Shown: in pieces, positions 32,630 through 41,552 of the stretch
Numbering within the stretch: the first letter of the stretch is position 1
Layout of the letters: the number at the start of each line of letters is the position of its first letter
Assembly: GCA_947168855.1 (NCBI GenBank)
Contig: CAMVNO010000006.1
Span: forward strand, 62,001-126,000
Direction: 5' to 3'
DNA: 64,000 bases
Origin: an uncultured Clostridia bacterium
Lineage (GTDB): Bacteria > Bacillota > Clostridia > Christensenellales > CAG-138
Program-made: the position numbers and the translations under genes
Notes under the pieces: model-generated
What the model was told of the DNA's origin: nothing
The model's database searches: none
The model's input: only the letters and a program-made list of their open reading frames with translations

Positions 32630-32660
32630 GCCGGGAGGCCTGCGGGCTTCCCGGCTTTTT
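32630..32660 (+). terminator. Attenuator terminator upstream of cysK
   Basis: 11-bp stem with one G-T pair, tetraloop TGCG, followed by TTTTTGTTTTC, 49 nt before the cysK ATG. Confidence 0.85.
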
Positions 32661-32708
32661 GTTTTCACACGCAAACGAAATCAAACATACAATAATCGGG
32701 AGGATCCT

Positions 32709-33638
32709 ATGAACATCTATTCATCCGCCGATCAACTGATCGGAAACACACCGCTTCTGGAGCTTCGTGGCACTGAAACCGCGGAAGGATTGTTGGCCGC
32801 GCTGCTTGCGAAGCTCGAATACAAAAACCCCGCCGGATCGGTCAAGGACCGCATTGCAAGGGCGATGATCGACGACGCGGAGCAGCGCGGGCTTCTGAAG
32901 CCCGGCGCAGTCATCATCGAACCGACCTCCGGCAACACCGGCATCGGACTTGCGGCAGTCGCCGCGGCGCGCGGATACCGCACGATCATCGTGATGCCCG
33001 AGACCATGAGCATCGAACGGCGGCGCATGATGCGCGCATACGGCGCGGAGCTCGTTCTGACGCCCGGCGCAGAGGGTATGAAAGGCGCGATCGCGAAGGC
33101 GAACGAGCTGGCAGAAAAGATCCCGGACGCGATCATCGCCGGGCAGTTTACAAACCCCGCCAACCCGAAAGCGCATTACGAATCGACCGGACCGGAGATC
33201 TGGCGAGATACGGACGGCAAGGTCGACCTTTTCGTTGCGGGCGTCGGCACCGGCGGAACGATCACCGGCGTCGGCAGATATCTCAAGGAGCGGAATCCGC
33301 ACGTGAAGATCGTCGCGGTCGAGCCCGCCTCCTCCCCCGTGCTTTCGGGCGGCAAGCCCGGCGCGCACAAGATCCAGGGCATCGGCGCGGGCTTCGTGCC
33401 GGACGTGCTGGACCGTTCGGTCATCGACGAGATCGTTACGGTTTCCAACGAGGACGCGTTTTCTGCCGCGCGGCGCATCGGCAGAAGCGAGGGCGTTGCG
33501 GTCGGCATTTCCTCCGGCGCGGCGGCGCATGCGGCGATCACGCTTGCGAAGCGCCCCGAAAACCGCGGCAAAACGATCGTGGCGCTGTTCCCGGACGGCG
33601 GCGACCGCTATCTTTCCACCGCGCTCTTTGAGGATTGA
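32709..33638 (+). CDS. cysK: Cysteine synthase (O-acetylserine sulfhydrylase)
   Basis: 309 aa PLP enzyme that replaces the acetyl group of O-acetylserine with sulfide to make cysteine. The PLP lysine is in [11 protein letters not shown] (about 38-48), the substrate loop is [11 protein letters not shown] (about 75) and the phosphate-binding loop is [12 protein letters not shown] (about 180). The ATG at 32709 has GGGAGG 5 nt upstream. First structural gene of the operon, with cysE 2 nt behind, and controlled by the cysteine attenuator. Confidence 0.96.
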   Translation: MNIYSSADQLIGNTPLLELRGTETAEGLLAALLAKLEYKNPAGSVKDRIARAMIDDAEQRGLLKPGAVIIEPTSGNTGIGLAAVAAARGYRTIIVMPETMSIERRRMMRAYGAELVLTPGAEGMKGAIAKANELAEKIPDAIIAGQFTNPANPKAHYESTGPEIWRDTDGKVDLFVAGVGTGGTITGVGRYLKERNPHVKIVAVEPASSPVLSGGKPGAHKIQGIGAGFVPDVLDRSVIDEIVTVSNEDAFSAARRIGRSEGVAVGISSGAAAHAAITLAKRPENRGKTIVALFPDGGDRYLSTALFED

Positions 33639-33640
33639 AC

Positions 33641-34522
33641 ATGGAACACGATTTCCGAGAACTGATCGGCGGGATCGCGGACGCGCTGCGGAACGCGGAC
33701 GAGGGACATGTCGACGCAAACGATTTCAGCTCGTTCAAAAGCAGCGCCGAATACATGACGGACCGATTGATCGACGCCATGTTTCCGCGGCACGCCGGAA
33801 AGGCGATCATGCGCGAGCAGGCGCTTTTTGAGGCGGCGGAGCTTTTGGGCTTGCTTCTGCGCATGCTGTCCTATGACGACAAGCGCGCCGGAGCCGTAAC
33901 GCGAAAGCTGATCGAATCGCTTCCGGAGGTATATCGCGTCCTGAAGACCGACCTTATGGCGGCATACATCGGCGACCCCGCGGCGAAGGGCGTCGACGAG
34001 ATCATCCTCTGCTATCCCGCGTTTTCCGCGATCGCGACCTTCCGGCTCGCGCACGTTCTGTACCTCGAAGGCGTACCGCTTCTGCCGCGCGTGATGACCG
34101 AGTACGCGCATCGGCTGACCGGCATCGACATTCATCCGGGCGCAACGATCGGGGAGTCGTTTTTCATTGACCACGGCACCGGCGTCGTCATCGGCGAGAC
34201 CGCGACCATCGGCAGCGGCGTCAAAATCTATCAGCATGTCACGATCGGCGCAAAGAGCTTCGATACCGACAACGACGGCATGCCCGTCAAGGGTGTGAAG
34301 CGACATCCGGACATCGGCGACCGCGTGGTCATCTACGCCGGCGCGACGATCCTCGGCGGTGAGACGCACATCGGAAACGACTGCGTCATCGGCGGCAGCG
34401 TGTGGCTGACGCATTCGGTCGAAGCGGGCAAGATGGTCCTTGCGCGCGCCGCAGTCACGGATTCGACGCTGAAGCGCGATATCATGCAGGCGTCCTTCCC
34501 CGAGGACAGTGCAATGCTCTAA
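33641..34522 (+). CDS. cysE: Serine O-acetyltransferase
   Basis: 293 aa from the ATG at 33641 (GAGG upstream; a TTG at 33635 is the only close alternative). An alpha-helical N-terminal half is followed by a left-handed beta-helix of hexapeptide repeats (GIDIHPGATIGESFFIDHG...VVIGETATIGSGVKIYQ) that contains the catalytic His. It makes O-acetylserine, the substrate of CysK, so the two genes form the complete serine-to-cysteine route. The helical part is long for the family, as in Firmicutes EpsC-type enzymes. Confidence 0.94.
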   Translation: MEHDFRELIGGIADALRNADEGHVDANDFSSFKSSAEYMTDRLIDAMFPRHAGKAIMREQALFEAAELLGLLLRMLSYDDKRAGAVTRKLIESLPEVYRVLKTDLMAAYIGDPAAKGVDEIILCYPAFSAIATFRLAHVLYLEGVPLLPRVMTEYAHRLTGIDIHPGATIGESFFIDHGTGVVIGETATIGSGVKIYQHVTIGAKSFDTDNDGMPVKGVKRHPDIGDRVVIYAGATILGGETHIGNDCVIGGSVWLTHSVEAGKMVLARAAVTDSTLKRDIMQASFPEDSAML

Positions 34523-34554
34523 AGATTCGGTCTGATGAACAATGTTCGACCGTC

Positions 34555-34588
34555 AAAAAAGCGTACCGTTTTTCGCGGTACGCTTTTA
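34555..34588. terminator. Bidirectional terminator between cysE and the MATE gene
   Basis: 8-bp stem GCGTACCG/CGGTACGC (34561-34568 with 34576-34583) flanked by six A and four T. Confidence 0.85.
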
Positions 34589-34597
34589 TGATTTGGT

Positions 34598-36091
34598 TCA
34601 GTCGTCGATGGGCTCGGGATCGTCGAGCGGTTTGATCTTCTTGCGGTACAGCCTCTTGAACAGCAGCCCCGCCACGATCAGCGTGATAAACTCGGAGATC
34701 GGGAACGCCCACCAGATGCCGTCGACGTCCTTGGTGATCCACGCAAGCAGCGCCGCGACCGGCAGCAGCACAATGAGCTGACGCTGCAGGGATGTGATCG
34801 CGCCGTACAGGCTCGTGTCCGTCGCGCCGAACGCGGTCGTGAACGAAATGCCCGCCGAAGCAAGCACAAAGCCGATCGAGATGATGCGCAGCGCGCGCAC
34901 CGTAACCGCCTGCATTTCCGGCGAGACCTTGAAGATCTGAATGATCTGTCCGGAGAAGAACTGGAAGATCAGCGTGCCGAAGGTCATAAAGATGCAGCAG
35001 TAGATCAGGAGCATCCTGAACGCGCGCATGAACCGCGTGCGGCTGCGCGCGCCGTAATTGTAGCCGAGCACGCTCATCGCCGCGTTGGTCAGACCGAACA
35101 CCGGCATGAAGATGATCGACTGCAGCCGGAAATACGTGCCGAACGCGCCGCGGTACAGGTCTGCGTAGTCGATACCGGGATTCGCAATGACCTGATAGTC
35201 GCCGAGCGCCTTCAGGATGGCGTTCATGCCGAACATCATCGCCGTGCCGACCGCCTGCATCAGGATCGACGGAAGACCGACGCGGTAGATCTCGTGCACC
35301 GTTTTGAGATTCAGCTTGTAGTCCGCGGGACGGATGCGGATCTCATGCTTTGTGCCGTACAGCAGGATGATCGCAAGGATCATGGACGCGAACTGACCGG
35401 CGATCGTCGCGATCGCCGCGCCCTTGACGCCCATCGCGGGGACGGGTCCCCAGCCGAGCACGAACACGCGGTCCAGCACGATGTTGGTGATCGCGCCGGT
35501 CAGCTGCATGAACATGGCGAAGATGGTCTTGCCCTGCGCAGTCATGATGCGCTCGATGCCGCAGGCAAGAAATACGCCGACGCAAAGAGAGAGACAGATC
35601 GACATATAGTGCATGCCCATCAGCTGCACGACCGGATCGTCGCTCTGCCAGCGCATGAACGGACCGGACAGCGTGAGCCCCGCGATCGTGAACACCGCCG
35701 CGGAAATCAGCAGCACGATGAGTCCGTTGCCCGCCGCGCGGTTTGCGTCCTCGAAGCGTCTTGCCCCGAGCCGGCGCGAGATCAGCGAATTGATGCCGAC
35801 CGAGGTGCCGACCGCGACCGAGATCAGAAGCATCTGCAGCGGATTGACCAGCGACAGCGCAGCGATCGCCTTGTCGCCGACGTGTCCGACCAGTTCCGGC
35901 GTATACAGATCGCCGAGGATTTTCATCAGCGCTTCCGGCGCGAGCAAATCCATGCGCGACACAAAAATGCTGTCCACAACGTTGTACAGCGCCTGCACGA
36001 GCATGGAGACGATGATCGGCCAGCCCAACGAAAGAAGGAGCCGTCCCTCCGGCTCCGTTCCCATTCTGTTTTTACGAATCGAAGCTTCCAT
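34598..36091 (-). CDS. MATE-family efflux transporter
   Basis: 497 aa. Twelve hydrophobic helices in two related halves; LSLGWPIIVSMLVQALYNVVDS is the typical first helix of the NorM/DinF-type MATE family. These pumps use sodium or proton gradients to export cationic drugs or metabolites; the substrate is unknown. The start at 36091 was chosen because a TTGCAA/TATAAT promoter ends 9 nt before it, which would make the longer in-frame version (to 36217) untranscribed. No ribosome site is visible, so the mRNA is predicted leaderless. Confidence 0.85.
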   Translation of the reverse strand: MEASIRKNRMGTEPEGRLLLSLGWPIIVSMLVQALYNVVDSIFVSRMDLLAPEALMKILGDLYTPELVGHVGDKAIAALSLVNPLQMLLISVAVGTSVGINSLISRRLGARRFEDANRAAGNGLIVLLISAAVFTIAGLTLSGPFMRWQSDDPVVQLMGMHYMSICLSLCVGVFLACGIERIMTAQGKTIFAMFMQLTGAITNIVLDRVFVLGWGPVPAMGVKGAAIATIAGQFASMILAIILLYGTKHEIRIRPADYKLNLKTVHEIYRVGLPSILMQAVGTAMMFGMNAILKALGDYQVIANPGIDYADLYRGAFGTYFRLQSIIFMPVFGLTNAAMSVLGYNYGARSRTRFMRAFRMLLIYCCIFMTFGTLIFQFFSGQIIQIFKVSPEMQAVTVRALRIISIGFVLASAGISFTTAFGATDTSLYGAITSLQRQLIVLLPVAALLAWITKDVDGIWWAFPISEFITLIVAGLLFKRLYRKKIKPLDDPEPIDD

Positions 36092-36100
36092 AACAGTATT

Positions 36101-36129
36101 ATTATAGGGAAGCATGTTGTATATTGCAA
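36101..36129 (-). promoter_or_regulatory. Promoter of the MATE gene, predicted leaderless
   Basis: Minus-strand -35 TTGCAA (36124-36129), 17-bp spacer, -10 TATAAT (36101-36106). Expected +1 near 36094, three bases before the ATG. Confidence 0.7.
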
Positions 36130-36213
36130 GTCTTTTATGCGGCTTTGCCGCAATTCGCGGATCCTTTTCGGCTCGGACCGTTCCTTTGCGGAAATCGGAA
36201 GAAGCCGCGGACG

Positions 36214-36987
36214 TCACCGCGCAAACGCGATCTCGTACTGCTCGCCGGTGTTGTAGTCGATCGAAATCAAAAGCCCGTCCGGAAGCCGGAGCGTGCCGGT
36301 ATAGCCTTTTTCGGAAGGTCTGATGCCCGCCTGCTCGGACAGGGAGTCCGCATAACCGTCGGCGGAAAGGAACAGCTTGATCGCCGTGTCGGTCTGCCCT
36401 TCGCGCACATTGTCATACAGCGCCGCGGTCAGCGAGTACACCTCGCCCGTACGGCTGTCGAACTGCACGGACAGGCAGTAGGCTCTGCCGCTGCCGGCGT
36501 CGCAGTACGCCTGCGCGCACCAGAGCGCAAGCTTTGCGCCGGTTCCGTCGTTGTAGAAATCACGCAGGGTCAGCTGATAACGGCTCTTTTTCAGCACGGA
36601 TTCGATCGATTCTCCGGTCGCGAGCCTGCCGGACGGCGCATGCATGTGCAGCGTATCCGTCCAGAGCGTTTTGATCCGTTCCGTGATCTCATCCGCGGAA
36701 AGCTCTCCGGGCATGACGGCGCGTTCCTCTCCCTGTTTTTCGCATTGCAGGAACAGCGAAACGCGCGTTTCGAGCGACAGCGGCGCGCCGATGCCGTTCG
36801 CGCTGATGATGCTGACCGCCTCGTACTTCGGATCGTCGTACAGTGACGTTTCGGTCAGGCGGAAGATCCAGCGGTTCACAAGAATCAGCAGGAACGCGAT
36901 CAGAACGGTGCCCGCCGTCAGCGCGATATAGGCGATCCGTGTCCGTGTGACGCGATCGCGGTCTGCGAACAGACGAAGCTTTTTCAT
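36214..36987 (-). CDS. Uncharacterised membrane-anchored protein of the two-component operon
   Basis: 257 aa, not recognised. One membrane helix (about 18-41, IAYIALTAGTVLIAFLLILVN) and an exported C-terminal region of about 210 residues, beta-rich in its second half (GRAYCLSVQFDSRTGEVYSL). It overlaps the histidine-kinase gene by 4 nt and so is the third member of the RR-HK operon. It may be an accessory sensor or regulator of the kinase; this is inference from position only. Confidence 0.65.
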   Translation of the reverse strand: MKKLRLFADRDRVTRTRIAYIALTAGTVLIAFLLILVNRWIFRLTETSLYDDPKYEAVSIISANGIGAPLSLETRVSLFLQCEKQGEERAVMPGELSADEITERIKTLWTDTLHMHAPSGRLATGESIESVLKKSRYQLTLRDFYNDGTGAKLALWCAQAYCDAGSGRAYCLSVQFDSRTGEVYSLTAALYDNVREGQTDTAIKLFLSADGYADSLSEQAGIRPSEKGYTGTLRLPDGLLISIDYNTGEQYEIAFAR

Positions 36988-38414
36988 TCCTCCTCGTCCC
37001 CCTTCCCGCGCTTATAGAGCGGCACGTCGAACCAGACGAGCGTGCCTTCGCCGACCTTGCTTTCAAAATGCAGCGTGCTGCCGTGCAGCTGCGCGATGCG
37101 GTTGCCGATCGCAAGACCGAGTCCCGCGCCGTGCTGTGCGCGCGCACGGGATTTGTCGACCATGAAGAACGCTTCGGTGATGCGGGAGATCTCCTCCTCC
37201 GGAATGCCGATGCCCTCGTCGCGCACGGAAATGCGATAGCGTCCGTTCTCGCGGTGTCCCGAAAGCGTGACCGTCTTGCCGGGCGAGCTGGCCTTGCGCG
37301 CATTGTCGATGAGGTTTGTGATGAGCGTCAGAAGAAGGTCCTTCTCATACAGGATGATCTGCTGCTCGATGTCGTAGCGGAAGGTCAGCTCCGCCTTTTC
37401 GAGCATCGGCGTGACGACCGCAACGACGTGTCCGAGCGCGCGGCGCGCGTAGCCGCGGATCAGCTTGAATTCGTTTTTGTCGAGCACGATGAGGTCCATG
37501 AGCTTTAAGGACATCGCTTCGAGCCGCTTGCCCTCGGAGAAGATGAAATTCGCCGCCATGAAGGCGTCCTCCTCGTCGAGCTCGGTACTCCGGAGCATGT
37601 CCGCATAGCCGATGATCGAGGTCATCGGGGTCTTCAGTTCGTGCGAGAAGTTCGCCACGAAATCCTTTTGCTGCTTGGCGTTCTGCTCCAGGGCGTCGAC
37701 CTTTTGCTCGATCGCACCGGTCATATCGTTGAACGCGACGGTGAGGTCGCCGATTTCATCGAGCGTCGTAACCCGCGCGCGGCGCGAATAGTTGCCGCCG
37801 CCGATCACCTTTGTGAAGCGCTGCAGCCGTCTTAACGGTTTCGTCGTCAGGTACGAGATCACCAGCATAGCGGCGATCGACACCGCGACGGTGATGATGT
37901 GCAGGATGGTGACCGACCGGATCTGTTCCGCGCGGAGCCGCATCAGATCGTCCGCGTCATAGCGCACGGACAGGAAATAATTCTCCCCGCCGATCGACAC
38001 GCAGCCCGCCGTATCCAGAACCGTGCGTTCTCCGTCCCGGAGCAGCCGGTATGCGAAGCGGCGCACGCGCAGTTCCGAAAACGCCAGCGTTTCCGGGAAC
38101 CCGTCCGTGCTCGCGGTGATAAGCTCGGCGTCGGTGTTATAGAGCGCGCAGGGAGATTCCACACCCTGGTTCGAGCCGGCGCGCTTTAAGATCTCGTCGT
38201 ACATATCGGGCGAGGCGGTGTTGTAGTAGAGGTAGATGCCGTACAGCTCCGCTTCCATGGCGGAGGCAAGCGCCGAATAATCCGCAACAGCCGCCTGTAC
38301 GCGAAAACGAAGCGCTGTTTCAAAGCTCTGCGCGATCAGGATCTGTCCTGCCACGCCGAACAGCAGCGCTACGATCAGTACGGTACATATGCAGATTTTC
38401 AGTGCAAATCTCAT
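36984..38414 (-). CDS. Membrane sensor histidine kinase
   Basis: 476 aa. Two membrane helices (about 7-29 and 168-190) bracket an extracellular sensor of about 135 residues. Then a HAMP linker (TTKPLRRLQRFTKVIGGGNY), the dimerisation helix with the phospho-acceptor His in NFSHELKTPMTSIIG, and the ATPase domain with N box NLIDNARKA, G1 DEGIGIPEEEI and G2 HGAGLGLAIGN. Complete and likely active as a kinase for the response regulator encoded immediately upstream with ATGA overlap. Signal unknown. Confidence 0.92.
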   Translation of the reverse strand: MRFALKICICTVLIVALLFGVAGQILIAQSFETALRFRVQAAVADYSALASAMEAELYGIYLYYNTASPDMYDEILKRAGSNQGVESPCALYNTDAELITASTDGFPETLAFSELRVRRFAYRLLRDGERTVLDTAGCVSIGGENYFLSVRYDADDLMRLRAEQIRSVTILHIITVAVSIAAMLVISYLTTKPLRRLQRFTKVIGGGNYSRRARVTTLDEIGDLTVAFNDMTGAIEQKVDALEQNAKQQKDFVANFSHELKTPMTSIIGYADMLRSTELDEEDAFMAANFIFSEGKRLEAMSLKLMDLIVLDKNEFKLIRGYARRALGHVVAVVTPMLEKAELTFRYDIEQQIILYEKDLLLTLITNLIDNARKASSPGKTVTLSGHRENGRYRISVRDEGIGIPEEEISRITEAFFMVDKSRARAQHGAGLGLAIGNRIAQLHGSTLHFESKVGEGTLVWFDVPLYKRGKGDEEE

Positions 38415-39073
38415 GCTTCGGGTATATCCAGCCGATAGCCGATCTTATGGACCGTTTTGATGCGGTCCTGCCAGCCCAGTTTCCGGCGCAGCCGCTGCAC
38501 GTGACTGTCCAGCGTGCGCGTCTCGCCGATGTAATCCGTTTCCCACACGCGCTCGAACAGCGTTTCGCGGAACAGCGCCGTGTTCGGGTTCTGCACGAAC
38601 AGAACGAGCAAATCAAACTCCTTGCGCGTGAGGTCGACGCGCTTTCCGTTCTGATAGACGTCGCGCGCATCCATGTCGATCAGCAGATCCAGACACTGGA
38701 TCATGCCCTGACTCTTGTTGAAACGCCGCAGCACCACCTCGATGCGCGCCAGAAGTTCCACGATCTCGAACGGCTTGACGATGTAATCCTCCGCGCCGAG
38801 CTTTAAGCCCTTTACACGGTCGTTGAGGTCGCTCTTTGCCGTCAGAAAGATCACCGGGATGCCCATCGGCCGGATAAAGGCAAGCAGATCATACCCGTCG
38901 AACTTCGGCAGCATGATGTCCAGAAGTACCAGGTCGAACTGGTTCTGTTCCAGAAGATCCGCCGCCTGCTGCCCGTCATAGGCGCAGGTACAGACGTAAC
39001 CCTGCCGGGTCAGATTCATGCGGATCAGGTTTGCGATCGGTTCCTCGTCATCCACGATCAGGATCTTTATCAT
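38411..39073 (-). CDS. OmpR/PhoB-type response regulator
   Basis: 220 aa from the ATG at 39073, chosen for its GGAGG 9 nt upstream. The receiver domain has the acidic pocket VDDEEP (about 7-12), the phospho-acceptor Asp in LVLLDIMLPKFDG (about 52) and the conserved Thr/Lys (FLTAKSD, IVKPF). A winged-helix DNA-binding domain ends with TLDSHVQRLRRKLG and IGYRL. It works with the kinase encoded downstream. Two TGTAACA direct repeats before the gene may be its own binding sites. Confidence 0.93.
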   Translation of the reverse strand: MIKILIVDDEEPIANLIRMNLTRQGYVCTCAYDGQQAADLLEQNQFDLVLLDIMLPKFDGYDLLAFIRPMGIPVIFLTAKSDLNDRVKGLKLGAEDYIVKPFEIVELLARIEVVLRRFNKSQGMIQCLDLLIDMDARDVYQNGKRVDLTRKEFDLLVLFVQNPNTALFRETLFERVWETDYIGETRTLDSHVQRLRRKLGWQDRIKTVHKIGYRLDIPEA

Positions 39074-39107
39074 TTTCCCATCCTCCGATTCCATATCATG
39101 GAAAAAT

Positions 39108-39142
39108 TGTAACACGCAAATGCGGACAAAATGTAACAAGCG
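39108..39142. repeat. Direct repeats upstream of the response-regulator gene
   Basis: TTGTAACACGC (39108-39118) and ATGTAACAAGC (39132-39142) are direct repeats 24 bp apart, 35-69 bp before the regulator ATG. OmpR-type regulators bind such tandem sites, so these are candidates for autoregulation. Confidence 0.4.
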
Positions 39143-39280
39143 TGTTGCCAAGATGTGTTTTTTGCACTTTTTTTACAAAAAATCACGAATCGCGGCGCAT
39201 AACCGGCTCCGTGCCGGCTGTTTTTCAGTATATCACAGTTTGCGCCGTCCGTCAAAGTGTTCCTGTCGACAAAGTCCGTG

Positions 39281-39309
39281 TTGCAATACCGATCGGAAAT
39301 CGTTATAAT
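39281..39309 (+). promoter_or_regulatory. Promoter of the GH13 gene, predicted leaderless
   Basis: -35 TTGCAA (39281-39286), 17-bp spacer, -10 TATAAT (39304-39309). Expected +1 at 39316, two bases before the ATG. No ribosome site. Confidence 0.7.
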
Positions 39310-39317
39310 ACAATCAT

Positions 39318-41216
39318 ATGAACTGGTATTATCATTCTCGCGATCCGCATTACAAAATGCCGTTCGGCGCAGTCCGAACGAACGAATCCGTCTCCTTCCG
39401 CGTCGACGGCGCGCCGAGCGCTCTGGTCGAGCTCTTGCTGTATCTGCCCGAAGGACCCGAAACAATTTCCATGCAATGGGACGGAAGCGCTTACCGCGCG
39501 TCCTTTACCGCGCCGGCCGTGCCGTGCCGCATGGGCTACGGCTTCCGCATCGACGGGCGGTATTTCGGCGCCGCAAGCGGCGAAGCGCGCTTTGCCGATA
39601 CCCCGCAGACCTACGGACTGACCGTGTACGACGGTGCGTTCCAAACGCCCGAATGGTTCCGGCATGCCGTGGTGTATCAGATCTTTCCCGACCGGTTCTT
39701 CTGCGCCGACCGCGAACGCTTTTTGCGCGAGGCTGTCGATTACCGTGCGTCCGGGCGACCGATCTTCGTGCATGACAGCTGGGATGAAACCCCGTATTAC
39801 ACGCCGCACGGCGGCGCAAAGGAATACAATCCGGACGACTATTTCGGCGGGGACCTGAACGGCATCCGCGAAAAGCTTCCGTACATCGCCTCGCTGGGCG
39901 TCACCTGCATCTATCTGAACCCGATCTTTGCCGCGCACTCAAACCATCGCTACAACACGGCGGATTACCTCACGATCGACCCGCTGCTCGGCACGAACGA
40001 CGAGTTCAAGGCGCTCTGCGAAGCGGCGAAGGCGTACGGCATCCGCATCGTGCTCGACGGCGTGTTCTCACATACGGGCGACGATTCGGTCTATTTTGAC
40101 CGCTACGGACGCTACAAAACCAACGGCGCCTGCGAAAGCAAGGACTCTCCGTATTATCCGTGGTACCGGTTCCATGAGTACCCCACGACCTACGAGTGCT
40201 GGTGGAATTTCGAGACCCTTCCGAACGTCGAGGAGACCGAGCCGAGCTATACGGCGTTTATTCAGGGCGGAAACGGCGTCCTGCGGACCTGGCTTTCTGC
40301 CGGCGCGTCCGGCTGGCGGCTCGACGTTGCGGACGAACTGCCGGATTCCTTCATTCGCGGCATTCGCCGTTCGATCAAGGATTATGATCCGGACGCGGTT
40401 CTGATCGGCGAGGTCTGGGACAACTGCGCAACGAAATACGGTCCCGAAGGCCGCCGCGGCTACGTCAACGGCGACGAACTCGACGCGCCGATGAACTATC
40501 AGTTCCGTGAGCCCACGATCGAGTTTCTGAACGGGCGCATAAACGCGTACCGGTATGCCGAAACGCAGAACGTGCTCCTTGAGGATTACCCGAAGCCCTT
40601 TATGGACGCCTGCCTGAACCTTTTGGGCTCGCACGACACCGAGCGCATCCGCACGGCTTTGACCGGCATTCCCGACGCCAGAACGCTGACCCGCAAACAG
40701 CAGCTTGCGCACGATCCCGACGCGGCGGCGCTTGCGCGCGCGACGAAGCGGCTTCTTCTCGGCTATGCGCTGATGGCGGTCCTCCCCGGTGTGCCGCACA
40801 TCTATTACGGCGACGAAGCGGGCATGACCGGCATGTCCGATCCTCTGAACCGCGGCACATTCCCGTGGGGAAGAGAAAAAACCGCCCTCACCGATCGTGT
40901 GCGGGAGCTGATGCGGCTGCACAACGAAAGCGACGCCGTCCGAAACGGCAGCGTTCGCATCGGCGCGGTCGGCAAACAGACGCTCTGCGTGATCCGCAAA
41001 AGCGAGCGGGAAACGCTGATCCTGCTTGCCAATGCCGCAGACACCCCCGTGCGCACCGTGCTCTACCCCGCGCTGTTTCACGAGGGACCCGCCGCGCTTG
41101 AGCCGCTCGATCTGTCCGGCGCGTATTGGGATGAGAGCGGCGAAGTGATCACCGCGCGCAGCACGCTGACGCTGACCGTGCCCGCAAACGGATTCCGCAT
41201 TCTCCGAAAATCATAA
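39318..41216 (+). CDS. GH13 alpha-glucan hydrolase (cyclomaltodextrinase/neopullulanase-like)
   Basis: 632 aa, no signal peptide, so cytoplasmic. An N-terminal beta domain (about 1-105) like that of GH13 subfamily 20 enzymes precedes the barrel, which opens VVYQIFPDRFF. Catalytic residues: Asp in GWRLDVADE (about 335), Glu in LIGEVWDN (about 364) and Asp in GSHDTER (about 439). A C-terminal beta domain follows. It would cut maltodextrins or cyclodextrins inside the cell after the surface pullulanase debranches polysaccharide. Subfamily assignment is from motif layout, not search. Confidence 0.88.
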   Translation: MNWYYHSRDPHYKMPFGAVRTNESVSFRVDGAPSALVELLLYLPEGPETISMQWDGSAYRASFTAPAVPCRMGYGFRIDGRYFGAASGEARFADTPQTYGLTVYDGAFQTPEWFRHAVVYQIFPDRFFCADRERFLREAVDYRASGRPIFVHDSWDETPYYTPHGGAKEYNPDDYFGGDLNGIREKLPYIASLGVTCIYLNPIFAAHSNHRYNTADYLTIDPLLGTNDEFKALCEAAKAYGIRIVLDGVFSHTGDDSVYFDRYGRYKTNGACESKDSPYYPWYRFHEYPTTYECWWNFETLPNVEETEPSYTAFIQGGNGVLRTWLSAGASGWRLDVADELPDSFIRGIRRSIKDYDPDAVLIGEVWDNCATKYGPEGRRGYVNGDELDAPMNYQFREPTIEFLNGRINAYRYAETQNVLLEDYPKPFMDACLNLLGSHDTERIRTALTGIPDARTLTRKQQLAHDPDAAALARATKRLLLGYALMAVLPGVPHIYYGDEAGMTGMSDPLNRGTFPWGREKTALTDRVRELMRLHNESDAVRNGSVRIGAVGKQTLCVIRKSERETLILLANAADTPVRTVLYPALFHEGPAALEPLDLSGAYWDESGEVITARSTLTLTVPANGFRILRKS

Positions 41217-41243
41217 GCGTCACGAAAAAATCACAATCCGCTG

Positions 41244-41272
41244 TTGAAAAACGGCGAATACCTTGGTATACT
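41244..41272 (+). promoter_or_regulatory. Promoter of the DUF1858 gene
   Basis: -35 TTGAAA (41244-41249), 17-bp spacer, -10 TATACT (41267-41272), followed by AAAGGAG before the ATG at 41305. Confidence 0.7.
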
Positions 41273-41304
41273 ATTCCCACCGAATAAGAAAAGGAGCAGA
41301 AACC

Positions 41305-41505
41305 ATGATCACGAAGGACATGAACATCCGTAAAATCATCGAGATCGACGAGGACCTGGCGGGCATTCTGATCGCGTCCGGCATGCATTGCCTCGGCTGC
41401 GCGATGTCGCACTTTGAGAATCTCGAACAGGCTTGCGCCGTCCACGGCATCGACGCCGACGCGCTGTGCAAGGATCTCAACGATTATCTCGAAAGCAAGC
41501 AATAA
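41305..41505 (+). CDS. Small DUF1858 (hybrid-cluster-associated disulfide) protein
   Basis: 66 aa. MITKDMNIRKIIEID and the redox-like segment GMHCLGCAMSHFENLEQAC identify the DUF1858 family, small proteins with a CxxC motif often fused to or beside iron-sulfur and hybrid-cluster proteins. A role in redox or cluster handling is assumed for the family but not shown. AAAGGAG site at good spacing. Followed at once by a terminator. Confidence 0.85.
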   Translation: MITKDMNIRKIIEIDEDLAGILIASGMHCLGCAMSHFENLEQACAVHGIDADALCKDLNDYLESKQ

Positions 41506-41519
41506 AAAACGGACAAGCC

Positions 41520-41547
41520 GCCCTGCCGATCCCGGCGGGGCATTTTT
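41520..41547 (+). terminator. Terminator after the DUF1858 gene
   Basis: 9-bp stem (41520-41528 with 41533-41541, one G-T pair) followed by ATTTTT. Ends only 5 nt before the start of the methyltransferase gene. Confidence 0.75.
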
Positions 41548-41552
41548 ACGCC

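Larger units (their letters stand above)
32541..32660 (+). promoter_or_regulatory. Transcription attenuator of cysK-cysE
   Basis: Four segments behave as in classical attenuation. Segment 1 (32541-32546, CGGGCA) pairs with TGCCCG in segment 2 (32592-32597). Segment 2 (32593-32610) can instead pair with segment 3 (32631-32647) in three helical blocks of 5-6, 3 and 5 pairs. Segment 3/4 is the terminator (stem 32630-32640 with 32645-32655, then TTTTTGTTTT). A ribosome stalled at the Cys codons (32570-32578) leaves segment 2 free; one that reaches the TAG at 32612 covers it. Confidence 0.7.
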
